A stretch of 64,000 nt of DNA from NCBI GenBank assembly GCA_007570785.1, contig ML664199.1, forward strand, positions 19,000,970 through 19,064,969. Reading direction: 5' to 3'. Origin of the DNA: Antilocapra americana (Eukaryota > Chordata > Mammalia > Artiodactyla > Antilocapridae). This document shows positions 54,560-64,000 of the stretch, piece by piece (within the stretch, counting starts at the first letter, position 1; every line of letters starts with the position of its first letter). A program made the translations under genes and the position numbers. The notes below the pieces were generated by a model. It worked only from the letters and a program-made list of their open reading frames with translations. It did no database searches and was not told the origin of the DNA.

Positions 54560-55079
54560 AAGGAATTCAGTGGGAAGAGTGAGAAGCAGTATTTCAGACC
54601 CAGCTATACTGGGAGCTGAGAAGAGAGGGGGCAAGGAAATGGATCAGTGGTGGATGGGAGAGGGCCACTGGGAGGAAAATAAAGGAATCCTAGGAGTGTT
54701 AGAATTTCCAAGAATAAAAGGGGACCAGAGATGTTAATAAAACTCTGGACTTGGAGTTTGCCCGTTTTTCCAAATTATAAAATATTTCAAAGATTTAGTG
54801 AAAAGAGAACATTTTAGCAAATGATGACATTTTGCTAATCGTTGACTCAGAGAACATTTTTTACAGAGTCTCTTGAATTCCCTTCTGTATTCATCTCCTT
54901 CTCCCCATTTTAAAGGTAAAAATCTGTTCCCGGGTTTTTATGTGTCCTTTCAACTCACACTTTTATAACATAAATATGTTCATATGTGTAGAAAATTGTT
55001 CTTATATTTTATGTATTTACATAAATGTCATCCTTCTGCAAATTTTTCATTCAATACTTGAGATATGTACATATTAATT
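54560..55079. other. Unique DNA
   Basis: No exon or transposon recognised. Confidence 0.4.
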
Positions 55080-55665
55080 CATGAGGATCTAATTCATATT
55101 TTTTAATTGCTGCATGATTTTTCATCATAAGAATATGTCACAATTTATTATGACCTAAAGTTAGATTATTTTAGATTATAATAGCCAAATAATCTATAGT
55201 AGCAAAATAAACAATGCTCAGTGAAAACCTTTGTGCATTTCTCTTCGTGCCCTTGTGCCAGAGTTTCTAGAATATACACTTAGAAATTGAATGATTTGTT
55301 TGAAGGATATGAATGTCTTCAATTATAATTATTACCAGACTGTCCTCTGGAATGATTTTGTCTACATACCAGTAGAACATTCAAGAGATCTATTTACCTA
55401 TGTACTCAGCATTTGGTACATAAGATCTCAAACAGGTTTTGTTGATCTGCTTTACCCCACTGTTAGTGAGATTAATCATAATAATATTTATTGTCATATG
55501 ATTTTCCTCCTGAAGTCCATGTACTTAACCGTTTGTCTTCTAGGTTGCTTCTTAAATTTTAGGGCTTTATATATATATTTTAGTATGCCTGAGTGCTTTA
55601 TGTACTGCATATATTTTTCCCAATTTTTTTCATTACTTCTTGCCTGTTAGTTGCTCATTCGGCCA
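55080..55665 (-). mobile_element. Possible very old L1 fragment, antisense
   Basis: The order AATTGCTGCATGATTTTTCA, then AAACAATGCTCAGTGAAAAC, then GAAGGATATGAATGTCTTC and ACCAGACTGTCCTCTGG recalls the antisense 3' part of ancient mammalian L1s. It is strongly diverged. The 119-codon open frame at 55,291-55,650 shows no known domain and is probably incidental. Confidence 0.4.
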
Positions 55666-55679
55666 ATTCTTTGTGGCCT

Positions 55680-55768
55680 CAGGGTTCTCTGTCCATGGAA
55701 TTCTGCAGGCAAGAATACTAGAGTTGGTAGCCATTCCATGCTCCAGGGGATCTGCCCAACCTAAGATA
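55680..55768 (-). mobile_element. Bov-A SINE fragment
   Basis: CTCTGTCCATGGAATTCTGC, AGGCAAGAATACTAGAGTTG and CTCCAGGGGATCTGCCCAAC. Both ends are missing. Confidence 0.85.
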
Positions 55769-56313
55769 TTTGTGTAGGAAAAATTTTAGTGTTCCCTTAT
55801 GATTTTTGCTTTTATGCAGTTTGAGAAAGGCTTCGTAAGGAGATTGGCCAAGATGGTGAAGTAGAAAGACTTAGCTCACCTCCTTTCACAGGGACATCAA
55901 AATCACATATTTGCAGAACAACCATCAATAAAAAAGATCAGAACCTATCAGAAAAGATCTTCCATAAATATATAAAGAAGGTACCACAATGCGGTGCTTG
56001 GAGAGGTGGAATCTCGATATAGCCAAGTGCCAAATCTCCCTGGAGGGCAACCCACCAAATGAGAGAATATCTACAATTGCTAAGTTCTCCCAAAGGAGTG
56101 AGAGACTTGAATCCCACATGAGGCTCCCCAGACTGGTGGTCCTGCACTGTGAAGATGAGACCCCAGAGTATCCGACTTTGAGCGCAAGTTGGGTTTAATT
56201 TTAGGAGGGCTAGAGGAAAGAGAATCTTCACTCTTAAAGGGTACAGACAGAATCTCACATACTCTGGGACCCAAGGAAGAGGCAGTAATTTGATAGGAAC
56301 TAAAGTCAGATCT

Positions 56314-56541
56314 GGGCTTCCCAAATGGTGCTAGTGGTAAAGAGTTCACTTGCCAATGTAGGAGACACCAAGAGATGCGGATTCGATCCCTGGGTCGGGA
56401 AGATCCCCTGAGGTAGAAAATAGCAGCCTATTCCAACATTCTTACCTGGAAAATTCTAATGGACAGACGAGTCTGATGGGCTACAGTCCATGGGGCCACA
56501 GACAGTTGGACATGATTGAGCAACTGAGCACAAACACATGG
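56314..56541 (+). mobile_element. Bov-tA SINE with target-site duplication
   Basis: GGGCTTCCCAAATGGTGCTA (head), GATTCGATCCCTGGGTCGGG (B-box region) and GCCACAGACAGTTGGACATG (tail side). Flanked by GTCAGATCT (56,305-56,313) and GTCAGACCT (56,542-56,550), a 9-bp duplication with one mismatch. Inserted in the old L1 5' UTR. Confidence 0.94.
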
Positions 56542-57417
56542 GTCAGACCTACTTACTTATCTTGGAGTAAGTTACTTATCCTGATGATGCAGGAGGCAAC
56601 TGCAGCTCACCCTGGGGACATAGACACTGGTGTCAACTATTTTGGGAAGCTTGTTCTACTATATGGACACAGGTGCTGGTGAGTACCATTTTAGAACACT
56701 CCCTCTAGCTTATTAGCCCCAGAATTCAGCCCCGCCCTGGACCAACAGCCCACTGCTGCTAGTTCCAGGATGCATAAGGCCAAACAACTACCTGAGCATG
56801 GACAAAGCCCCATCTACCAGCAGACAGGCTGTCTTAAGTCTCCCTGAGCCTAAAGTCACCCCTGGAAAATTCCTGTTTTTCAAAGGGCTCAGGGCACAGC
56901 CACACATAACACTGCATAGGTGCTAGACCATAAACTTCCAGGGTGCTCCAACCAGACACTCTGGGACCCACCTCCACCCACCAGTGCACAGGTACCAGCC
57001 CTAGAATGCCTGGGTCCTGGCCTTGTACTCCAGGAAGCCTGCTCTAGCCTCAAGCCCAGCCTTACCCATCAGTGAGCAAATACCAGTTGCAAGAAAACTG
57101 TAGTCCTTCTGTCTGTAAACTGAACCTGCTCATGAGCAGGCCAGAATCTGCCCTGTGCTCTGCTGGGCTCTGGTCCCATAAACCAGCAGACCAACATAAG
57201 CTTCAAGACTGATTTCAACTGTTTCATGAACCAGACCCACCAAACTAGTGATTTGACACCAGCTCTGTGACCCAGGTGCTCTGCAACCAAGCCCCAGGAT
57301 CTGGTTCTAACTGCCAGTATGCTGGCAGTAACTCCACGGCTGGTTTCATCCACCAGGATATGAAAACAGCCCCTGGGTATCCTGGACTCTGAAGTTAACC
57401 ACAAGTAACCTAGCACT

Positions 57418-57488
57418 GGCGTGCTGCAGTCCATGGGTTTGCAAAGAGTTGGACACAGCTGAACAACTGAACTGAACTGAATTGACTG
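57418..57488 (+). mobile_element. 71-bp Bov-A insertion with perfect 11-bp target-site duplication
   Basis: GGCGTGCTGCAGTCCATGGG to the terminus AACTGAACTGAATTGACTG: only the last 71 bases of Bov-A/BovB. AACCTAGCACT stands at 57,407-57,417 and again at 57,489-57,499, so the insertion is defined to the base. Confidence 0.96.
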
Positions 57489-59085
57489 AACCTAGCACTA
57501 GCCCCAGGGTCACTAGGATTCCAGAGTAAGCTGCCTGTTGATTGAGTCCCACCAACCAGCAATTGGTAGCCTTCCCACAAGGTAGGACCTGGCAACCAAG
57601 TAGACTGGAAGCCAGCCAGGCCTATCAGACACTGCTCACATAATTCTTCATAATCGATAGAGCCATACAACATTCACAGGGGGAACCCCTATAGCGTATA
57701 ACTGGGGATGAGGGTAGTGTGTTCTTGGGACCCATAGGATGCCTCCTAAAAAAGCTGCTTCTCCAAGGCTGAGACAAAATGAATGTACCAGATAAAAAGA
57801 GGAATTTAGGCAAAATGAGGTGACAGAGGAGCATGTTCCAAAAGAAGGAACAATATAAAGTTCCAAAAGAAGAATGAAGTGAAATGGAAATAGGCAATCA
57901 ACCCAAGAGAGTTCAGGGTAGTAGTGACTGTAAAGATGATCAAAGAACTCAAGAGCAGAATGGGTGCATAGGGATAGAAATGAAAAGCACATGAGAAGGA
58001 GTCAACAGTAGACTAAATGATACAGAACAATGGTCACTGAGCTGGAGGAAAGTAGTGGAAGTCACCAACAGTGAACAGAAGAAAAAGAAGGGAAAATAAA
58101 TGAATGCAGTTTAGAAGACCTTTGGGACAATGCCAAGTGCACTAACATTTGTATTACAGAGATCCTAGAAGGAAAAGAGAAAAAGAAGAAATCTGAGAAC
58201 ATAATTGAAGACATAATGATTAAAAAATTTCCTAAAGTGGCAAAGGAAACAGACCAGTCCAGGAAATGCAGAGAATTTCAATGAGGAACCCACCAAAACA
58301 TACTGTAATTAAAACAGCAAAAATTAGAAATAAAGAGGATATGAATATCAGCAAGGGGAAAGCAATACATTACGTACAAGGGGACTCCCATAAGGCTATC
58401 AGCTGACTTCTCAGCAGAAACTGCAAGCCAGAAGAAAATGGCATGATATATTGAAAGAGATCAATGAGACAAACCTACAATAGAAATATTCTACCTGGCA
58501 AGTCTCTCAGACTTGACTGAGAGATCAAACACTTTATAAACAAGTAAAAGCTAAATGAGTTTTAATATCACCTAAACAGCGTTACAAGAAATGTTGAAGA
58601 AACTTCTTTAAGAGAAAAAGAAAATAATGCAATGAGAAACAATTAGAAAATTATGAAAGGAAAAAGCTCATTGGCAAAGGTAAATATATAGTAAAGTTAG
58701 GTAATCATCTGTGCATGAAGCTAGTATAAAGGTTAACAGACAAAATAGTAAAATCATCAAAATCCACAATAAGCAGTTAAGGAACACACAAAACAATTAG
58801 ATGTAAAATGTGGAATCAGAATCAGTAATCATGAGGGGAGGAGAGTACAAATATAGGGTTGTTAAATTGAATTTGAAATTAAGAAATAAGTAACTTAAAA
58901 GTCATATTCATATACACACACATAGTTATATTTATAGACCTCATGGTAACTGAAAACCAATAATCTATAATAAACCATACATACACAAACTGAAAGAAAT
59001 CCAAACATAAAAATAGATAGCCAATCACAAAAGAAGGAACCTATTAAAAAAGATATAAAAGAACAAACTTGAAAAAATTAGCAAA

Positions 59086-59213
59086 ATGGAAAGAAGACCA
59101 CACATATCAATAATCACTTTAACTGTAAATGGATTAAAGGATCCAATCAAAAGACAGAGTGGTAAAATGGGTACAAAAACAAGACCTATATATATGCTGC
59201 CAACAACAGGCTC
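59086..59213 (+). pseudogene. L1 ORF2 N-terminal fragment (endonuclease start)
   Basis: MERRPHISIITLTVNGLKDP continues for about 43 codons of the APE-like endonuclease before the BovB composite interrupts it. The conserved ITLTVNGL segment contains the Asn of the endonuclease first motif. A frameshift is already present near 59,160. Confidence 0.85.
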
Positions 59214-59530
59214 AAAGTCAGATTCCCTGGAGATTCCAGTTCATTTGCTGGATTCTCAGGTTGGGAAGTCTGATGTGGGGCCTAAAACCTTCACAACAGT
59301 GTGCAAATTTCCTCAGTATTATTGTTCTCCAGTTTGTGAGTAGCCCAACCATTGGGTATGGATGGGACTTGATTTTATTGTGACTGTGCCCCAGTGTGTC
59401 TCGTCTCATTGCAGCTTTTCCTTTGTACCTGGATGTGGCTGTCTTGTTTTGGTGAGCTACAACATCCTCTGTCAATGGCTGTTCAACAGCTAGGTGTGGT
59501 TTTGGTGTCCTTGAGGGAGAAGAGACCACT
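59214..59530 (-). mobile_element. Ruminant L1 5' UTR fragment, antisense, at the 5' side of BovB
   Basis: In reverse complement it has the ruminant L1 5' UTR wording: CACCAAAACCACACCTAGCT, GTTGAACAGCCATTGACAGA, AGCTGCAATGAGACGAGACA, AACTGGAGAACAATAATACT and GGCCCCACATCAGACTTCCC. There is no ORF and no 3' end, so it cannot be an ordinary L1 insertion. It lies between the left target duplication (59,203-59,213) and the BovB body with no further duplication. Confidence 0.8.
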
Positions 59531-59937
59531 CTACACATGGACGTCACTGGATAGTCAACCAAAATTATATTGATTTTATTTTTTGCAGCCACAGATGGAG
59601 AAGCTCTATACAGTCAGCAAAAACAAGACCTGGAACTAACTATGGCTGAGATCATCAGCTGCTCATTGCAAAATCCAGGGTTAAATTGAAGAAAGTCTGG
59701 AAAACCATTAGACCATTCAGGTATGACCTAAATCAAATCCCTTATTATTATACAGTGGGGGTGATGAACAGATTCAAGGGATTAGATCTGGTAGACAGAG
59801 TGCCTGAAGAACTATGAATAGAGGTTCATAATATTGTACAGGAAACAGTGGCCAAAACAACTTCAAAGAAAAAGAAGTGCAAGAAGGCAAAGCAGTTGTC
59901 TGAGGAGATTTTACAAATAGTTGAGAAAAGATGAGAA

Positions 59938-60219
59938 GTGAAAAGCAAAGGAGAAAGGAAAAGATATACCCAACTGAATGCAGAGTTCAAGAGATTAGAA
60001 AGGAGAGATAATAAATCCTTCTTAAGTGCACAATGCAAAGAAAGAGGGGAAAACAACAGTATGGGGAAGACTAGAGATCTCTTCAAGAAAACTAGAGATA
60101 TCAACGGAACATTCCATCCAAAGATGGGCACAATAAAGCATAGAAATGGCAAGGACCTAACAGAAGCAGAAGATATTAAGAAGATGTGGCAAAAATACCC
60201 AGAAGAACTAAACAAATAA
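59938..60219 (+). pseudogene. BovB ORF fragment between endonuclease and RT
   Basis: A 93-codon frame with KSKGERKRYTQLNAEFKRLE, RDNKSFLSAQCKERGENN and MGKTRDLFKKTRDINGTFHP, the basic linker before the RT. It ends at 60,219, before the Bov-tA insertion. Confidence 0.85.
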
Positions 60220-60311
60220 GGTCTTCACGACCCGGAGAACCACAACGACATGGGACTCACCTAGAGGAGGACATTTTGCAGTGTGAAGTCAAGTGGGCCT
60301 TCGGAAGCATT

Positions 60312-60514
60312 GTACTTGTGTGTGTGAAAGTTGCTCAGTAGTGTCTGACTCTTTGTGACCCCATGTACTATACAGTTGTGGAATTCTCTAGGCCTGAATG
60401 CTGAAGTGGATAGCCTTTCCCTTCTCCAGGGGATCTTCCCAACCCACGGATCAAACCCAGGTCTCTTGGATCGCAGTTGGATTCTTTATCAGCTGAGCCA
60501 CCAGGGAAGCCCAA
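60312..60514 (-). mobile_element. Bov-tA SINE nested inside BovB
   Basis: GTGTGTGAAAGTTGCTCAGT, GTGTCTGACTCTTTGTGACC, GGGGATCTTCCCAACCCACG and the head TCAGCTGAGCCACCAGGGAA. GGAAGCATT flanks it on both sides (60,303-60,311 and 60,515-60,523). BovB reads on across the site (the GGAAGCATTTCTATGAACAA idiom). Confidence 0.96.
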
Positions 60515-60526
60515 GGAAGCATTTCT

Positions 60527-61222
60527 ATGAACAAAGCTAGTGGAGGTGATGGAATTCCAGCTGAGCTATTTCAAATCCTAAAATATGATGCTGTGAAAAT
60601 GCTGCACTCAGTATGTCAACAAATTTGGAAAACTCAGCAGTGGTCACAGAACTGGAAAAGATCAGTTTTCATTCCAATCCCAAAGAAAGGCAATGCTAAA
60701 GAATGTTCAAACTACCATACAGTTGCACTCATCTCACATGTTATCAAGTCAATGCTCTAAATTCTTCAAGCTAGGCTTCAACAGTATATGAACCAAGAAT
60801 TTCCAGATGTACAGTCTAGACTCAGAAAAGGCAGAGGATCATAGAAAAGCAAGGGGATGCCAGAAAAATATCTACTCTGCTTCAGTGACTATGCTAAAGA
60901 CTTTGACTGTGTGGATCAAACAAATTATGGAAAATTCTCAAAGAGATGGGAATACCAGAACACACTACTTGTCTCCTGAGACATCTGTATGCAGGACAAG
61001 AAGCAACAGTTAAAACTGGACATGGAACAACAGACTGGTTCCACTTTGGGAAAGGAGTATGTCAAGGCTGTATATTGTCATCCTTCCTATTTAACTTACA
61101 TGCATAATACATCATGTGAAATGCCAGGCTGGATGAATCTGAAAGCTAGAATTAAGATTGCTGGGAGAAATACAAACAACCTCAGATATGCAAATAATAC
61201 CACTCTAATGGCAGAAAGTTGA
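60527..61222 (+). pseudogene. BovB reverse transcriptase, broken, catalytic Asp pair lost
   Basis: Frame 60,527-60,760 has NKASGGDGIPAELFQILKYD and KGNAKECSNYHTVALISHV (RT fingers). Motif A is disrupted around 60,880-60,910. In frame 60,989-61,222 the box that should read Tyr-Ala-Asp-Asp is Tyr-Ala-Asn-Asn (61,187-61,198). Several frameshifts separate the pieces. Confidence 0.88.
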
Positions 61223-61276
61223 AGAGGAACCAGGAGATTCTTTGTGAAAGTGAAAATCTTGCTTAAAACTCAACAT

Positions 61277-61945
61277 TCAAAAAACTAAGATCATGGCATC
61301 TGGTCCTATCACTTCATGATGAATAGTTGTGGTAAAAGTGGAAACAGTGATGACTATTTTCTGGGGCTCTAAAATCACTGTGGATGGTGACTGTAGCCAC
61401 GGAATTAAAAGACATTTGCTCCTTGGAAGAAAAGTTATAATAAACCTAGACAGTGTATTGAAAAGCAGAGACATCATTTTGCTGACAGAAGTCCATATAG
61501 TCAAAGCTATGGTTTTCCAATAGTCATGTATGGATGTGAGAGTTGGACCATAAAGACAGGTCAGTGCTGAAGTACTGATGCTTTCATATCGTGATGCTGT
61601 AGACTCTTCAGAGTCCCTTGGATAGCAAGAAGATCAAACCAGTGAAACCTAAAGGAAATCAACCCTGAATATTCATTGGAAGGACTGATGCTGAAGCTCC
61701 AATATTTTGGCCACCTTATCTGAAGAGCTGACTTATTGGAAAAGACCCTGATGCTGGGTAAGATTGAGGGCAGGAGTAGAAGGGGGTGACAGAGTGTGAA
61801 ATGAGTGCATGATATCACCAACTCAAAGGACATAATTTTGAGCAAACTGTAGGATATAGTGAAGGAAAGGGAAGCCTGGCATGCTGCAGTCCATGGGGTC
61901 ACAAAGAGTTGCATATGACTTAGGGACTGAACAAGAATCACAACA
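61277..61945 (+). pseudogene. BovB ORF C-terminal remnants
   Basis: Short frames with IKRHLLLGRKVIINLDSVLK (61,329-61,523 region) and later a degraded region encoding the usual C-terminal GHL and MLGKIEG-like words, ending at ATGCTGCAGTCCATGGGGTC. Heavily broken. Confidence 0.75.
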
Positions 61946-64000
61946 GACTCACATCAGATCTAAAGACAAACATAGAATGAAAGTGAGAAGATACAAGGAA
62001 GTATTTCAGGAAGTATTTCTTTTTAGAAATCAAAATAAAGACATGATAAGAATACTTATATCAGACAAAACAGACTTTAAAATATGAATGGCATTACATA
62101 GTGATCGAGGGATGAGGGATCAATTCAAGAAGATACAACAACTGTAAATATATAATGCACCCAACATAAAAGTACCTAAATACAGAAAGCAAATAGTAAC
62201 AGACTGGAGGACTTGTGTAGAAGCTACTGCCTGTGGCCAGCAATTTGTTACATGAGTGAATATTGAAATGTCTCTAGTCAATAATGTTTGGATAACAGAG
62301 GATGTCTTAATATGTCTCCAGCTAATAAAATGTTAATTAGACATTAAGGGAGAAATTGACAGTAACATAATTGTAGAGGACACCCTACTTACATCATGTA
62401 CAGATCATCTTGGCAGAAAATCAATAAGGAACTGGCCTTCAATGACACATGAGACCAGACGGGCTTCAATATACATAGATAGAATATTCTATCCAATACC
62501 AGAAGAATATATATTCTATTCAAAAGCACATGGAATATTCCCCAGGATAGATATCATGCTAGGTCACGAAAGAAAACTCAATCAATTTAAGAAAATTGAA
62601 ATCATATTGAGCAACTTTTCTGACCACAATGCTATGAGACTAGAAATCAACTATAAGAAAAAAGCTGCAAAATAGAGACTACATATTATGTTCCTAAACA
62701 ACTAATGAATCTCTGAAGAAATCAAGGAAGAAGTACAAAAAATACTTAGAACTGGTAATGAAAACATAACAACCCAAAATCTATGAGACATAGCAGAAAA
62801 GTTCTAACTAAGTGGTTAATAGTTATGCGAGTTTACCTCAGGAAACAAGGATATCTCAAACAAACAACCTAACTTTAACACCTAAATGAACTAGAAACAG
62901 AAGAACAGACAAAATCTAAAGTTAGTAGAAGGAAAGAAATAAAAGATATCAGAAATACATGAATCAGAGAATAAAAAAAAATAAAAAAGATCAATGAAAC
63001 TAAAAGGTGGTTCTGTGAAAACATAAAAAAAACTGGTCAATCTTCAGTCAGACTCATAAATAAAAAATTAGAGAAGGCTCGAATCAATAAGATAAAAAAA
63101 TGAGAAAGGAGAAGTAAAAATTAACACCACAGGAATACAGAGGATCATGAGACTACTACAAACAAATATATGTAAATAAAATGGACAGTCTAGAAGAAAT
63201 GGACAAATTCTTAGAAATGAACAATATTCCAATACTACCAGGAAGAAATAGAAAATATGAACAGATTAATGGCCAATAATGAAATTTAATCTGTAGTAAA
63301 AAGTCTCTCAACAAACAAAAGTCTAGAACTGGATGGTTTTACAGATGATTCCTACCAAACATTTAAAGAGTTAACACCTAACTTTCACAAACTATTCTAA
63401 AAATTTGCAGAGCTAGGAACAAATTCATTCTCCAAGGTCAGTATCATCTTCATACCAAAACCAGATAATGATATCACAAAAAAGAAAATTACAAGCCAAT
63501 ATCACTAATGGAGATAGATGCAAAAACCTTCAACAAAGTATTAGCAAATCAAATCCAACAGTATGCTTAATTGATCATACACCATGATTAAGTGAGATCT
63601 ATACCAGGGATGCAAGGGTTTTCAATATTCACAAAAAATCAATGTGATATTCCACATCAACAAATGGAAGAACAAAAACCATATGATCATTTCAATAGAT
63701 GCAGAAAAAGCTTTAGACAAAATTTAACATTTCCTGGATAAAAATTTTTCCTGAATAAAAATTCTCCAGGAAATGGGCATAAAGTTTCACATCTCAACAT
63801 GATAAAGACTTTATCTGACAAACCCTCTGCAAACATCATATTCAATGGTGAAAAGTTGAAAGTGTTTCCTATAAGATCAGAGACAAGCTTATGATGCCCA
63901 CTCTTGTCACATTTACTCAACATTGTACTGGCAGTCCATCCTAGTCACAACAATAAAAAATAAAAATAATTCCAAATTGGAAAAGAAGAAATAAAGCTGT

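Larger units (their letters stand above)
59531..61939 (+). mobile_element. BovB LINE, 5'-truncated in the endonuclease, inserted in old L1
   Basis: Begins at CTACACATGGACGTCACTGG, which is collinear with the endonuclease part of the 19,231-22,280 copy, and runs to GACTTAGGGACTGAACAAG. A Bov-tA (60,312-60,514) interrupts it. Outer flanks ACAACAGGCTC (59,203-59,213) and ACAACAGACTC (61,940-61,950) match at 10 of 11 bases, and the L1 frame text continues across them. Confidence 0.93.
55836..64000 (+). mobile_element. Old L1 LINE scaffold, near full length, running off the window; carries nested insertions
   Basis: The 5' UTR begins near GCCAAGATGGTGAAGTAGAA and extends to about 57,750. The ORF1 region runs about 57,750-58,600 (GGACTCCCATAAGGCTATCA at 58,381). 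The inter-ORF part follows, then the start of ORF2 at 59,086 (RPHISIITLTVNGLKDPIK, the endonuclease N-terminus). ORF2 resumes at 61,951 (ACATCAGATCTAAAGACAAA) after a BovB insertion and reaches the RT (CATATGATCATTTCAATAGA at 63,680) at the window edge. Removing the insertions gives about 5.0 kb of continuous L1 in correct order. All frames are broken. Same lineage as 40,865-46,945. Confidence 0.88.

Noticed and set aside
55291..55650. 119-codon open frame with hydrophobic C-terminal half
   Set aside because: It overlies a probable ancient antisense L1 with no splice or promoter context. AT-rich DNA read in this frame yields Phe/Leu/Tyr-rich chains by composition.
59218..59592. 124-codon minus-strand frame across the L1 5' UTR and BovB junction
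   Set aside because: The L1 5' UTR is not coding in this frame, and it overlaps the BovB sense strand. Incidental.

Overview
This window is nuclear DNA from a ruminant, most likely a bovid (cattle, sheep or goat). The diagnostic evidence is the repeat content. There are several copies of the RTE-type LINE BovB and about a dozen of its SINE partners (Bov-tA, Bov-A, Bov-A2). There are also L1 elements with the ruminant 3' end, a short Mariner-type palindrome, and older mammalian repeats (MIR, MER5A). Nothing looks bacterial, plasmid or viral: there are no operons, no CRISPR array, no rRNA or tRNA gene, and no endogenous retrovirus that I could recognise.

The left and middle part (1 to about 37,000) is mostly single-copy, AT-rich, intron-like DNA with scattered insertions. 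It holds the only convincing host gene: three + strand exons at 27,484-27,592, 30,885-30,983 and 35,190-35,279. They have good splice sites and matching phases, and they join into one open frame that ends in a TGA. They encode the last 98 complete residues of a protein: a Ser/Pro/Gln-rich linker, a charged probably helical stretch, and a short basic tail. A 3' UTR of about 1.7 kb probably follows. I do not recognise the protein and give no symbol. The exons before 27,484 are probably outside the window or were missed.

Insertions in this part include a near full-length BovB (19,231-22,280, minus), a 5'-truncated L1 with a perfect 14-bp target-site duplication (13,155-14,974), an antisense L1 (16,782-18,460), an intact-looking Bov-A2 (26,359-26,643) and a 68-bp Mariner-like hairpin inside the last intron (31,411-31,478). 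From 37,000 to 40,860 the DNA is unique, with one weak candidate exon and one RFX-like palindrome next to an octamer-like site.

The right part (40,865-64,000) is a retrotransposon graveyard. Two old, almost complete L1 copies of the same lineage (40,865-46,945, and 55,836 running off the right edge) act as scaffolds. Younger elements landed inside them: BovB, Bov-tA, Bov-A fragments and L1 3' ends. Several are bounded by target-site duplications, so the order of insertion can be read. Between the scaffolds lie a BovB bounded by inverted copies of its own 3' end (46,958-48,715) and a row of L1 3' ends abutting tail to head (48,716-54,313). The most unusual object is at 59,214-61,939: an antisense piece of L1 5' UTR and a sense BovB share a single pair of target-site duplications, as if inserted together.

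All LINE reading frames seen here are broken, so no element appears able to move. Family names come from recognising consensus wording, not from a database search, and most repeat boundaries are good to within roughly 5-30 bases.
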